Below, in pieces: positions 1 through 14,051 of a DNA stretch of 64,000 nt. The notes beneath the pieces are model-generated. The model worked only from the letters and a program-made list of their open reading frames with translations, was not told where the DNA came from and did no database searches. The position numbers were made by a program, and so were the translations under genes. The first letter of the stretch is position 1; every line of letters starts with the position of its first letter. Source of the stretch: Ricordea florida. Its lineage: Eukaryota > Cnidaria > Anthozoa > Corallimorpharia > Ricordeidae. The stretch covers positions 25,500,502-25,564,501 of the forward strand of contig OX453285.1 of NCBI GenBank assembly GCA_949710005.1, in the 5' to 3' direction.

Positions 1-437
1 ACGTAGTCAACGTCACGAAAAACGCAAAAAATAAATAATGAGGCCAATATCCAGTCATGTTGACTGACCAAGCGTGGTCAATAAAGAATTTATTATATGG
101 CAATTTTGTTTTGTCTCATTTAGCTGGAAATCCCGAGCGGGCCAGATAAGCTCATTTTGCCTGCTCGGTTAGCCAATCAGAACTCAGGATTCGCCTCATT
201 TTGCCAGCTTGCTGCTGAACCAGCCAAATCATAAGGAAAATTTCAGTATTAACCCTTTAAGTCCCAGAAGTGACCAGCATCCAATTTCTCACTACAATAT
301 TCACTGTTCGTCAACCATTCAGATTGATATTAAGACAAATTCTCCTCACTAGTACCATAACAGATATATGAGAACAGTTGGGAGAAAATGAATATTGATT
401 TTGGGGCTTTAAGGGGTTTAATACGTAAGTGCATTAC

Positions 438-572
438 CTGGATATTTAGCTCCACGGTAGCGTGTGTATAGGAACAATATCAACAACGCTAACAGAAGAA
501 TAGCGATCAGAACCAACAACACAATGAACCACGTTGCTTTGTGGATAGGAGTTGAAGCTCGCTGACCTGCAT
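438..572 (-). CDS. L1CAM: L1-type gene, exon 17: transmembrane segment
   Basis: A 135-nt exon encoding an extracellular stalk (AGQRASTPIHKATWF) and a helix of about 25 residues rich in Ile, Leu and Val. It then runs into RYRGAKYPG at a phase-1 donor (CAG/GTAATG). No further coding exon is recognisable between 1 and 437. Confidence 0.92.
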
Positions 573-3500
573 CTAATGGAACAAACATACAGAAATACAC
601 AATAGTCAAGTCAAAGCACCTTGTAAATGGTTTAAACCCAGTAGTATCAGTAGTTGTTTGTCTGGGTGAGTGTAGTTCAAAAAAGAACTGGTGTTGGCGT
701 TGAATGATGTTTTGTGAAGATGAATTAATCATCATGACACGAGCATGGGACAAAGAAAAATTCTGAGTCCCCGACAGGAATCGAACTCATGACCTCCCGA
801 ACACCGGGCGGGCGCTGTAGAAGGCACAAGTGTAATAAATGGACCCAAGCGTAATAAAGGTCCCATCTGTAATAACTTTTGGACCCAAGCGTAATAAAGG
901 TCCTAATTAGCTTTATACTCAAACTGGTAATATGCCAACAACAAATTATGACCAATAAGAGGTAAAAGGTATAAAGTCACCTGATTTTATCTTCCTCGTG
1001 TTCTTGGGTCCCACATTACCAGCTGTCAAACTGAATCTTAAACATAGTAGTGAGGCAGTAGGAAAGTATTAGCTAAACGGCGCTGGCTATTGAAAAATAA
1101 GGCTGTTTGCACTTCCAATCATTAATTTAAGTGTAACCAAAGTGCTCAGTGCTGTTTCACTGTCCTGTTATGGAAGCCCCACTCTAGAGTATGCAACGAT
1201 TTGATTTCTTCTGAATGTAACAGTTCCTGTTACGTTCTGCCTGTTCTGTTCCATGCCATCATGGAATTGCCTACTTATTGATTGGCTCCGATGTTTTATG
1301 GCCAGTGAGGGTGAGTCTTATGTTAAAACAATGAAGATATTAATGAAATTGAGATTTTAACGAGTGCCCCCTGATATTGTACATGGTGTTTCAAACTCAT
1401 TAATAATTCATAAAGGAAAAACAAAAGAAATTAGTGTTTAATGAGTGTCTTTATACCTGATAAAAACATAGCTAGACTTTCTTTCCAATTTTTGTTGAGC
1501 AAAGTAAGCCCAAGCCTAGATATTAGAGCAAGAATGAGTTGATCTACATCGGAGATTTTTGGGCTATTCAAAAAACGAGCACGAGTGTATTGTCAGGTTA
1601 AAAAACTCGAGGCGAAGCGTAATACTTATACCTCACCTTTTGAGGGAGTTATGTTACTAAAGGTGGCCAAATTCAGCCGTGAGTGAAAAGATGCGAAAAT
1701 GACCGAAATGAATACAGAGGGGGGAAAATGAACACAATTCCACTGTATTGAAAACTGTTTAACCTATCAGTTTATCAAAGCGAACGGAACGGGAAAGATG
1801 CGACATATTTGCGTGTTCTGAAACTCTGATCTTTTTTTAAAGCATGTTCAGTCGTGGTCAGTAATTGCGAAAACTTGCCCGAGAGCCACGACAAGAGTTG
1901 TTGGCCTATATTTTTTCATTCAAATAGCTTGGTCACGTGACCTGTGACGTCAGCCATATAATTTAAAGTTTAAAATTATAGATGTACTATTGTGGACATG
2001 TCTCATATTATGTAAGTTCATTACAGATGTGAACTTTATTACGCTTGTGCCCAAATGTTATTACAGATGGGACCTTTATTACGCTTGGGTCCAAAAGTTA
2101 TTACAGATGGGACCTTTATTACACTTGTGCCCTCTACAGGCGCTCTATCCACTGAGCTACGAGAACTCACGGAGAGAAAAGGTCATATTGATAAAATACT
2201 ATCCTTACTTTATTAGAAATAAAAAAGTGAATGAAACAATAAAACGCCTGCTTAAAAAGGTGGGGGGGTTTTACATACAGACAGACAGACAGACAGACAG
2301 ACATACAGACAGAGACAGAAAAACAGACAGACAGACAGACATACATACTTTATTGGCTTGCCTCCACGGGGCTTTTCAGAGTCAATTTTACATTAAACAC
2401 AACATAAACTTTTTGCTAAGAATCCCAGGAAGGAAGGAAGGAAGGAAGGCAGACCAGTAGGATATTTACAAGCGTGGCCGATGATAAGAAGGATCTCAAA
2501 CTCGGGATTACCGTATTACATATCCATGAAGTGGTCAGGACGGGAATGGAACCCGGGACCGTGACCAGATTACAAGTCCGGCACCCTAACCACTCGGCCA
2601 CGCTGCCTCCCTGTCTTAAGAGAATCACCTAAAATGATTTATAGCACTAATCCTTCTGAGTTGTTTCTAAGAGCAATACTCACCAACAACTCCTGGGAGT
2701 GGCCGTGCCTCAGTGACTTCACTCTCAATACTTTCTCCCACTTCATTTTTGCCCACCGTCTTAAACTGGTACAACTCATTATCCAGATTGTCAATTTCAG
2801 TCCACTGTATTTGAAAATTATCCACCATAGGAGTTTCTACGAACTCTTCTCCTTCCACTGTCGACAAAACAACATGTCAACATTTATAACACATTAAAAC
2901 AAACAAAATGTTACCACCGTAGAAAATAAGGTGTGTCTATGTTCCCCTCTGACGAATGGCCAACGCTCTAAAGGTCAGCACCCCTTTTTACCGTCGCAAA
3001 ACGTTCTTTATAAACTCGTTTGATGAACACAACTTATAACATCGCTCTGGGAAAGCTATGATTGGCTAATACGCGCGCTCCATTTGCCCATGGGTTGCAT
3101 GATGATGTAAGATTGTTAATCAGTAAGAAAGTTAAGAAAGTCATGTTATAATAAAAGAAATGGTAAACGCAGCAGCCGTGCCACCACTGAGGTATGGATG
3201 CACTTGGGAGGTTTGCTAAGCACTCAAGAAGCTAGAGATTTTATTTGCTCTTATCGTGCTTAGCAACCTCCCACGCACGTTCATAACTCGATGCTTGCAC
3301 GCTGCACGTTTACAATTTGTTCGTTTGTGTTTTTCAATTTTCCACCGACGCAGCACCAGTTTCTTTGGAAGTAACCCCTTTACACCTGTATACTACAGTA
3401 AGGCCTAGCAACTTGTTTGAAAGTTCAAAATTTTTCCTGCTTCAATTCCTCAAAGCCACTGCACCAGGTTTCTTTAGAAATTAACCTCAGTACTGCTAAC

Positions 3501-6500
3501 ACAACTTGAATTTTCATGGCGTTTGAGTTTTTCTCATCTTTGTCGAAGGAATCCCACAATTGCTTTGTTTCTGCATTGCTACAGTAATTGATTGGTTAAA
3601 AAACCACGTGCCACTATCTAAGCCAATAAGAAGCAAAACTAAAACCAATCACGAGTTCACATGTGTTTTCCCATTGAACGGTCATTTTGCAACCAAAACG
3701 AACTTTTTAATTCGTTAAAAGAAAAGAGCACATTGCAAACAGGTGGGCGATCAGACATAGTTTGATGCTTGGCTGGTATAAAATAACGATTGTAACTATA
3801 AAGGTTACCACACACTGACCCAAACGTTCTGAAAAAACGAATATAAACTCAGCGCCTAGTGGTCGACAGCAGGTAGATTGAATGAGGGCTACAACTCCTC
3901 CTTTGAGAACTGCCATTTAAACTTGAACCAACTAAAAACAAACTGTTTATAAGGTACTCACATTTTTTCCTGTATAAGACTTTGAAGTCGTGGGTCCAGC
4001 CTCCACCCAAACCGAAGTTGTAAGTGACGTTCACTGCGTCAGTAGCTATGGCAACCACTGTGGGCCTTTCTGGTTTGGCAGGTGCTAAAGAAGACAAAAT
4101 GCTAATCAATACAAACGTTTATTTCCAGTTTTGCAAAGAATCCCAGAAAACGTCAGAGGTAGAAACGCACACCAGGCAGAGGAAACTTTCATAAAGGTGC
4201 TCTGAGGTGTACGCAGAAGTCAAATGGGGTTCTCTTTATGGTTGTCATACCAAATCCACCCTTTCCAAGACTATGAAGAGCTGAACCATACCGCCAGTTG
4301 ACAAGTAGGGTGTTCACTAGGCATCGGAGATCCGAAAATTCTCCGACAACTACGAAGAATTCTCCGGCCAGATTTAGATGGCCTGAGCTACTTTTTAATT
4401 CAGTGCTGGTGACGTTATCTCTGGCGAAAATGGTGCCGTTTTTCCAAGACAATATACACAGAATGTGTTGAGAAATAATTCCTCGTTCACATGTGGCGTG
4501 CCCCCAGACCCCCCACCCCCTCCCCCATTTGTGGGGAACGAGCCACGGACTTTCAGAATATTCTTCTGTTACTTTACACATTCCCCTAGTCATGTCTTTT
4601 GCTCCTCTAACTATGTAAAAAACACTTCATTTTTGTGATCTAACACGGCCAGTCTACCGTTTTTTTTTTACCTTTTTTGTGTATATGTTGTGGTTCAATT
4701 TTGTCCTTGGTTTAAAATTTTTCTTCTTTTGTTTTAAACTAATTGTCATATATTATCATATATTACCATAGCCAAAAACAAAGGAAGAAAAAAATTTTAA
4801 ACCAAGGATAAAATTGAACCACAACATATACACAATTAGAGATAGTTCCCAGAAGTGATCAACCTAAAGATGGTGGATTGATCTGATAGGAAACTCTCCA
4901 AAAAAAACCTCAAACCACTGGCCTAGGAGAATTGCTACTCAGATCTTGGAAGTGAAAGAAAAGAAAACAGTTTACATTATGTGAAAGGCAATATGAAGAG
5001 TTTGTGATGAAAACTGTTGATAATTCTCGCAACTCTCACCATCGATTCCCTTGTCATTGTAACGATACTTAATGGAGAAGTTGCACCTTTATCACGTTTG
5101 GGAATGAAGCGTTTACAGAAGTATAGCTTGATTCATCTCTACTTACCAGATCTTTCAACTGTTGTGGTAGTTCTTGTCACAAGATCACCCCACCCCGGCT
5201 CTGTAGCTGCTTGTATTTTCACGACATAGGCTGTCTCAAATTCAAGGTCACCCAACAGTTTTTCAAACACCTGTGGCCCTTCAACTTTAAAATCGACGTC
5301 AACATTTTCTGGTGCTGTCACATAAGTGGCTACACCTACTCGGTAGTTGGTTATAACGCCATTTGGTTCAAGAGGTGGCTGCCATCTTACAAGGATGTAT
5401 TCTCCAAACGGGAACACTTCCACTTGTGATGGTGGACCGGGTTCTGGAGGATAAAACAAAAAAAAATTGTTTAAACTGTCACCTGGAAAAAAAATGACTC
5501 AATTGAAAGGTCAGCAATGAAAAACGCATTTCAAATCAGAGTACACGGCCCAAGATCGCACACGGTATGACGTCACACCAGGGAGTCAAAGTTAACGACC
5601 ACCTAGTTGCACATGGGCAGAGATCTCATGTATATACCTACCACGGGTCCCATTGTATGTAATTGTTTCCCTTTACGGGCAAAGATCTCATGTATATGTT
5701 GTAGTTAAATTTCATCCTTGCTTTAAATTTTATTTTCCTTTGTTTCAAACTCATTATCACACATTACCATACCAGAAAACAAAGGAAAATAAAATTTAAA
5801 CCAAGGAAAAAATTGAACTACAACATATATATCAACCACCAGTCCCATTGTATGTAATTGTTTGCAACTAGATGTTTAACTGTACGCCAAAAAAATCACG
5901 TGTGATCGCACTTGCGCGCCTAAATATCCCGGGGTTTAGTGCGATTCATTGTCATTCAACTCTGTTTCTCATCTCTGTATCTGAAGCTGTGCTCCCAAAA
6001 CTCTTAGCTGTGCGCATACAATTTTGGCCGTGCGCCTAGACATTTACAACTGGTAGCACAAGTGCTTCCAAAGCCAAAAAATAACGTTTGAGCCCTGCAG
6101 ACACAGTCAAGTATTACCGTAGTTTCTTGGTTATAAGACGCACCCCCAATTTCAATATCTTTTTTGCGTTAAATTAAACGTGAATCACTCGCCTACGGCT
6201 CGTGATTTACAAGCCCTTCGCGTTCTCCCAACATCCCGCGTGGTCTATTACGCCGGTAAACCCAAAGAAACTGCGGTTTAGTGCTAAAATATCCTAGGAA
6301 ACTGATCAATACGTTGAAAAAATTCTGGGTTCGTTACTCAAAAAATAGAATAGGTTAGTTTAATTTTACCGGCATCTCCATTTCTACCAAAAAAATTGTT
6401 CATACAACGCTATCACTGAATATATAAGACTAGCATAAGGTGGCAAAATTCAGCTTAAGTAGGTCGTGCATAAACTGAGGGCTCCAGGGTCCCAGAGGGA

Positions 6501-6906
6501 TGTCCCCACCTAAAATGTTCTCAAGTACAACCCCCTCATCAGTACTCACCAGCTTCGGGAGTCGGAAATTGTACTTCGTCGCTTGATGGCCCTTCTCCTC
6601 CACTATTAAAAGCTTTGATTGCCAAACGGTAGCTAGAATATGGAGTCAGTCCGGTGACAGTGGCAGCTGCTTTATTAAACACAGTGAATACCTTTGCATA
6701 GTTAGGAATGGCTCGCCGGCGTCTCCTTGAGCTCACGCGACTTTCGCCCCAATGGTAAATCTATCGAAATGGTGTAGAGGGTTAAAACTGAATTCAGATC
6801 TAAGAACAATCGCACGTAGGGTTGGTTATTTAAACGGTGTCCCACGGAAGCAGCGGTTTAAGTAAAGTTGGAAAATTTGTTAACCATTTCACTCCCAACA
6901 TGGACT

Positions 6907-6945
<39 letters not shown>

Positions 6946-9900
6946 TGTCAAATGGAGACCCCTTGGGAGTGAAAGGGGTATGTGAGGGGTATGTGAGAGG
7001 GCTACTTTCATGGCCAGGCGCAAAGCGCGCGGGCCATGAATCCAAGCGGACAAAACGAGGATCCGTAACTTACAGTACGGACCAAGAAAACGAGGTTTGT
7101 AAGATATTTATTATATCTCAAAACAAACTTTTGAATTTCGCGGGTCGTACAGTAAAGTACGGCCCGCTAAATTGACCAATCACAGCGCGCGTTCTAACTG
7201 AGAGATATAATAATAATAATTATCAAACACGAGATGCAGTGTTTCATCACATATCAAACACCAAAAAGAGAGTTGAAATACTACGAGCAGTATTTTTGAC
7301 AAAATTTGAGGTGTTTGATATGCGATGAATTACATGTATCGAGTGTTTGGTATAGCTTCTCAAACAAAATTATTTAAAAGAAATTAACGATGCAAAAACG
7401 AGCAGTGTTTCAGATATTCAAACATGTCACATTGCTTGATTTCGTTTGTCTTTCCTTAACACGTTTTTGACGAGTTTGGGAAAGTTGTTTGAAGCTTTTT
7501 GGTTCTCACCTTGTAGCCATCCACATTGCCTATGGCAACAGTAACAGGGTTCCAAGTCAAATCTACGCTGCGCGCAGTGATGTCTCCAACTACCACATTT
7601 GTGGGTGCATCTGTAGGAGGGTTCTGTCCTGAGAATGATCTTGTTCGGGGGCTTGACGGACCCTCGCCTTCATTATTACCAGCATAAATCTCGAACTCCC
7701 ACTCTTGATAATAGCCAGGTTCGGGCACTGAAAAAACCCCAACTGAAGGATCACTGATGCGCTCCGATTGCCATGGTAGTTCATCGTCAGGTTGGTATCT
7801 TCTGTACAGCAACATGTAGTAAAAGCCAGGACCATTCTGGTCAACCTTTGGTAAGGGCTAAACAAGCATCCATGTATATTAAAAGACGATGAAAGTTTAC
7901 TCAGTATACAAGTGCTTAAGTTTATTAACCCTTTAAATCTATAAATCTTCCTTGCCTTATTCTTCTTATCACAAGCTTGTTTTGAATGATTATTGTTGAG
8001 GCCGCAAATTAACAAAAACCCCAATTTTTGGATTATACCACTTCACCTAGACTTTCTTTACAAACTTGTTTGATAATCCCAACTTCTTGTATTTCAATTC
8101 CCCACTGACACAGCCCCAGTTTCTTTAGAAACTACCCCCACAACACTAATAAAGCCCCATGTTCCTTTTTGTACAGACTGTATGGATATAAACTGGAAAA
8201 GTTGCACACAGCCCACTCTAAGGGAAGAGAGAGAGAGAGAGAGACAAGCCATGTACACAAAACAAAACAATACAATAACAGTTAGAATTATTTGAGCATT
8301 TACTACGTGTTTAATCCGGTCGAATCACAGATGGGAACCCCAGTTTAACCCAGGTGAAATCTCGTTTCCTGGGTGTGAAAAATGCGGTTTCACATAGGTT
8401 TTTTTGCGGTTAACCACAGCAAGTAATGCCACGGTCTCTAACAAGAAGTGGTAGATTTGAAGAGAAAAAAATGGTCAGTGTCAATTCTTGCTTTGACGCT
8501 GTTTCTCCGAGATGTGACTAAGGTTTCTTCATTTGAATTTACTGAAACAATTATTCTCCTCAATCTTAGTGAATAGTGCCTCTAGAAATAATTTGACTAT
8601 CTATCTTGGTTTCAGAGAATAATTGTTAATTAACCATGGCCATAGTGAATGGCACTATAAGGAAAGTAATAATAAATGGAGATCAATAAGGAGAAGTGAT
8701 TTCAGGGTGCAAAGGATAAAAATACTAGCATTTTACCTGTGTAGTTGATGTTATGGAAACTAACAAAAGATGGAACACTAGAGCAGCTAAGGTTGCTTCA
8801 TTGGTATTTACTGAAACAATTATTCTCCTCAATCGCAATGACAGTGGATTTAGAAATATTTGCATTGTTGATGAGTGTGAGGAAACATATTCAACACCTT
8901 ATTTTCCACTGCATGTCATAGTTTCTGAATCAGCTGTCCTGGTCTGATCAAACACTGTGTCTCGTAGTTGATGTAGCACAAGTTAATTTCATTAAATACA
9001 AAAATATTCCACAATCACTTACAGTCCAAGCAATATCGAGCTCGCTAGCCGCTTTGGGAACTCCACGGAAATTATCCGGATACTTGTCTGGGGCTGAAAA
9101 GTTTGCAAGTAAATGATGAAGTAAGTACAACCTTTCAATTTAAAACCAGTCCTAACAGTGTTGCCCATACAGTTAACCGTATATTTTTTATAATAATAAC
9201 AACAATTTATTTATATAGCGCCATTTCCAGCGATGCACAATAAAAAATGTTTGAAATATTACGTATATTATAAGTATTGTTCATATTACAAGTATGCTCT
9301 TGAAAGTATTGTTCATAAGATATATTTAAAAGTGACATTACACTGAAACAACTAAAAACGCTTTCCTAAAAGATAAGTCTTCAGTTTTTTTCTTGGAACC
9401 AACGGTGGTCATTAAGAGGCAGTTAACTTCCCTACAGAGCACATACCAGGCGGTGGTCATAGCCTCTTAACTCCCAATACAAAAATACAAATTCTCCGTA
9501 ATGGTAGCCATACAATTCATATAATTCCAATGGGGAGAATCCATGCCCACTGATTCACAGTGTTGGGGAGCAGGGTTGGTGCAGTGTTGGGGAGCAGGGT
9601 TGGCACAGTGGTGAGAGCGCTCGCCTTCCACCAATGCGGCCCCGGTTTGATTCCCGGCCCCGGCGTCATATGTGGGCTGAGTTTGTTGGTTCTTCGCTCT
9701 GCTCCGAGAAGTTTTTCTCTGGGTACTCCGGTTTTCCCCTCTCCACAAAAACCAACATTTGGTTTGATTTGATTTAATATGATTTGATTTCATTTCATTT
9801 GTGCTTTGCAGTGTCCCCAATTAGTGCAGCAGTGCTAAATACAGTTGACACTCAAATAAAGTTCATTATTATTATTATTATTATTATTATGATTATGATT

Positions 9901-12900
9901 ATGATTATTACTAAATTCTGAGTTACATACCTCCTGGTTTAGTTGTGCAAATGTCTTTTTCAGTTGGCAAACTCGGACGACTTGGTCCAAGGGCACTAAC
10001 AGCCCTCATTCGGAACCGCAGTGTTGCCCAAGCAGTTAGATTAAGCATGACGTCTGTAACATTTGGGTTTGTGACATTCCTCAGGAATCGGTACACAAAT
10101 GGTTCATAAGAGGATTCTTGCTCCACAATAAAATGGGTGATAGGTGCATCATTGGCAGCTCCAGGAACCCACGAGAGATTTGTTCTCCTTTCAAAGCAAT
10201 CAGTGATTTGAAGATTGCTTGGGGGAAATGGCACTCCTACAAAAAAAAATACAACAAAAAAATAAACTCTTCCAATGCAATGAGCAAAATTCTTTAGGAT
10301 TTTAACTTATGTTTGTTTTACTATGCAGGGTGGTTCTACCTTTTTCATCTGTGGGTTCTTTAGAAAGCTCATGAACAGTATTGTACTGTGGTACTGTTTG
10401 TTTTAATTAATTTTACTTTTCAGTGTAGAGATTCTCAAATAAACATTTTGCATTCCAGCATGCCTCATGCACGCTTCGCGCTATTACCATATTTGGAAGG
10501 GCAGTAAAATGCCAGGAGTGAGACTTTTTGCGTTGTACGACTAACTTCGAAGAGGAAATAAAGATTGTTGTCTTTAAATATCATGTTGATACACAATACA
10601 GTCTTGAACATACAGTGTGGTTCTATCGTTTTCATCTGTGGATTAAACCATGCAGTGTCACCATTCTTTGGAAAGCTACTGAACAGTACTGTACTGTGGT
10701 ACTGTTTCTTTTACTATACAGTGTGTTTCTAACTTTTTTCATCTGTGGATCAAACCATGCAGTGTATCCATTCTTTGGAAAGCTACTCAGCAGCACTGTG
10801 GTTTATGTTACCTTGAATATTCACAATAGCAGATGCACTATCTTCGGATCGTTTTGGATCTGGTGTATATGCTACACAAGTGTAAATGCCAGCATCGTAA
10901 ACTTGGACATCAAAAATTGTCAACACATTTGTCCCCTCAGACCACTGAATCTTTGAGTTGTAATTGATGATTGCGCTGTCCTTCTTCCACAAAAATTTCA
11001 ATTCCAGTGATGGGTCAAAAGTTGCCTCACATCGCAGATCTACATTAGTACCTTCGACAACCGTTCTGTTCTGAGGAGCAATGGTAATCTTGGTCCTCTC
11101 TGCCAAAACGAAGGCAACATTACTCTGTTAGCAGTGAACAACAGTGATAACAATACTACTCATAAAAATTACAATTTCCTCAATTGTTATTGGTTCAAAA
11201 ACTCCTATTTTCCACTAATTCACTTGCCAAATTGATATCAGATAGTTTGGTATTGGACAGTTTGTTATTGAACAGTTCGATAAGACAATCACATTCAAAG
11301 TTGTAGCTTAAATCAACCAATCACATTCAACGTTTTAGTTTTAATCAACCAATTACAACCTTGGTTTCAATCACCACAGAAACAGTGTACAAACTCCTAA
11401 ATTGGGGGTTTCTTCAAAACGGAGAATTTTTCTCCCTTGAACAATGACAATATTTTCTTTCATAACTTGCATTTGGCTCTTCTTTTCTCGAAAGTGATTA
11501 CCTGATTAATTGGTAATCAAATTTCAAGTCGTCCCAATTGGCTCTGTAATCATACTCGTGATAGGCAAATCTAATTCCTGCTGCGCGGTTGTCTGATCTT
11601 GTTATCACTCATAATGATTACTGACCGAATCGGACTCCACTCAGTCCTATTACTATTACTAATTAATAATCATTTTAAAAACGTTTTGTACCCCAAGAGT
11701 GACTTCTAAGTTAAAAGATTTTACTCTGGCTTATGCCAGACGATTTGACTCGTCACAGGGAGACCCCCGGGGTACTGTCAATAGAGAAAATAACATTCCA
11801 ACTAGAAGATAAACTTGGTATGAGTTTCAACTGGTAGGAGGTGGACCAGCTGGTCGAGGATTTGAAACCCAGGATGACTGTTATGATTCAGCTGGGGGTC
11901 AGAGCAGAAGCTGAACCAGGGTGGAGCAGGTTCCAGCACCCTGACCACTTGACCAAGCAGCCTCCAAGTACTGTAACTCCCAATAAAACTAACCATCTAA
12001 CCATTGTTTTTGTTACTCTCTCACTCTTAATGATTCTGAGTGGTATTTTTCTTTAGTGAGAACCATGAATTTTTAAATTTTACCTATTTGGTTTTCACAG
12101 AAGACAATGTCATACGTGTTAGTAACTTATGTGTCAGTTTTTTGTTCTTACTGGTAACAGTTTCACATCATTTACAAAAAACCCACCGTAGCACTATGAT
12201 CTGCTGTAATATTTATGTATAGACAATCTAAAAAGTCTTGGTTCACTGTGAACAAAAATACAAAGTGGACTATGTACTCTGTTTTTACACTGATATGCTT
12301 TCAATTAAAATGTTGATGTAAAACAACTTCCCTACCAAGGACATCAGCAGAAGCTGTAGCGGTATCGTTGCCAAGGAAGTTCTTGGCAATGCAGGTATAC
12401 TGAACTGCATCACTGTCCACTACGTTGTCTATCAACAATGTCCCGTCAGTTTCAAGTGTATACCGCCCCTCTGTGAAAAGCTCTGTGCTTCCTTTGAACC
12501 AGCGAAATTCTGGGCGTGGTGCTGCATCTGGCTCGCATTTTAACCTGCCTTGACTTCCCTTGAACAGATAGAATGGACCAAACCCTGTTTCTTTGAAGGA
12601 TGGTTTCTTGACTACAGAAAAGAAAAGAACAAAAGGTTTTAGTACCCATACATCTAGAATTTTGAAGCATATGATATTATGACATTATAAATATTTAATA
12701 TGGCAAACCACTTCTGGGAACACTGTGGCCCTGCCATGTTTAAGGTATGACCCCTACCAAACACACAGTGGTCTCTGCACTATGAGAAACATGACCCCTC
12801 TGGATGCACAATGGGTGTTGCCTCAGGCACACAATGGGGAGGACTCACCTACCAATATACCAGTCAGATGCTTACCATTCTTAGAAACACCATAATATAA

Positions 12901-14018
12901 CTTTATATGGGGGGTAATGAACCCCTAGTGGACATAACACTGATGCACAAGCCCTCGTGGGTGTCGCCTCCGCTGTCAGACGCATGACACTTCTTGGAAA
13001 AACCATGGTCTCTAACTTATAGTGTATGGGAGGAACAACACAATATACATGTACCACTGTGAGATACGTGACCCATCTTCAGAACTGCTTGATTTCTCAC
13101 CTCTGAGTGGAATGGCCCTTGTGGGCATACCACTGTCCCCCCGTTATGCAATGGAGTGTTATTCCTAAACATACAGTGACAACATAGTCCTTTCACTGTG
13201 ACAAGCATGAGACATGGTCCATAAAATGGTTGGCCCCTCACAGACATACAGCCAAACCACATTTATCAGCTGGTGCACCATATACCAAGTCACTAGCAAG
13301 TCCTGAGGTACAATAGGGCCTAGCCCTTAAACAATCAAACAATAGACTTCACACAGTAGAGCGACACAATAGAGCATAATATTATATTGACATGGTATAT
13401 CATGCATCACCCCGATTATCCAGACCTTGATTATCCAGACTTGTTTCTCTGGTCCATTTTCTTTTTTCATGAATATTAAAAAGATGCGAGGTAGGAACAC
13501 TGCAACAAAAACTCCTAAATCCTTCCAAAGTTATGTTTAAACTCAGGGCTTAAATTTGTTTCCAAATCTCTTAAAACTTGGCACTTACAATTTGTTTCAG
13601 TTTGTGAGGGTACAACATAACCATTGTCTACTAAAGTATGTGTGTTCAGCAGAATTCTGATTGGCTCAACTATTATGTCGCTAAGGATGAGTAGCACGAT
13701 CAACCCCCGGGGGGGGGGGGGGGGGGGGGGTACTTTAGGAATTTCTGGGTGGGGATGTGCCGCTGGAACCCTGAAACCCTTAGCCTATACCAGAGCTGGT
13801 GCAGCTGAATTTTGCTACCCTATACTAGAGTAAACCCCCCAAATCACTCCTATTCTAGAGTAGCTGTATTCCACTAGCACAGTCTAGCCAAAACAAAACC
13901 TTATACCACAATCGTTTCTCTCTCCAAAAATGATTTTATTTATACTAGTTCAGTTTTTTTTTATTCTCAACCAACAGGTCAGTTTCGTGAAAAATGATAC
14001 CCTATTCTAGACCCAAAT

Positions 14019-14051
<33 letters not shown>

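Noticed and set aside
418-753. Long N-terminal extension of the transmembrane exon
   Set aside because: A clear acceptor at 574-573 and phase-1 joining define the exon; the upstream part reads into SINE and intron sequence.
2520-2611. tRNA gene on the minus strand
   Set aside because: Same reason: tRNA-like head of a SINE ending in (TTCC)n.
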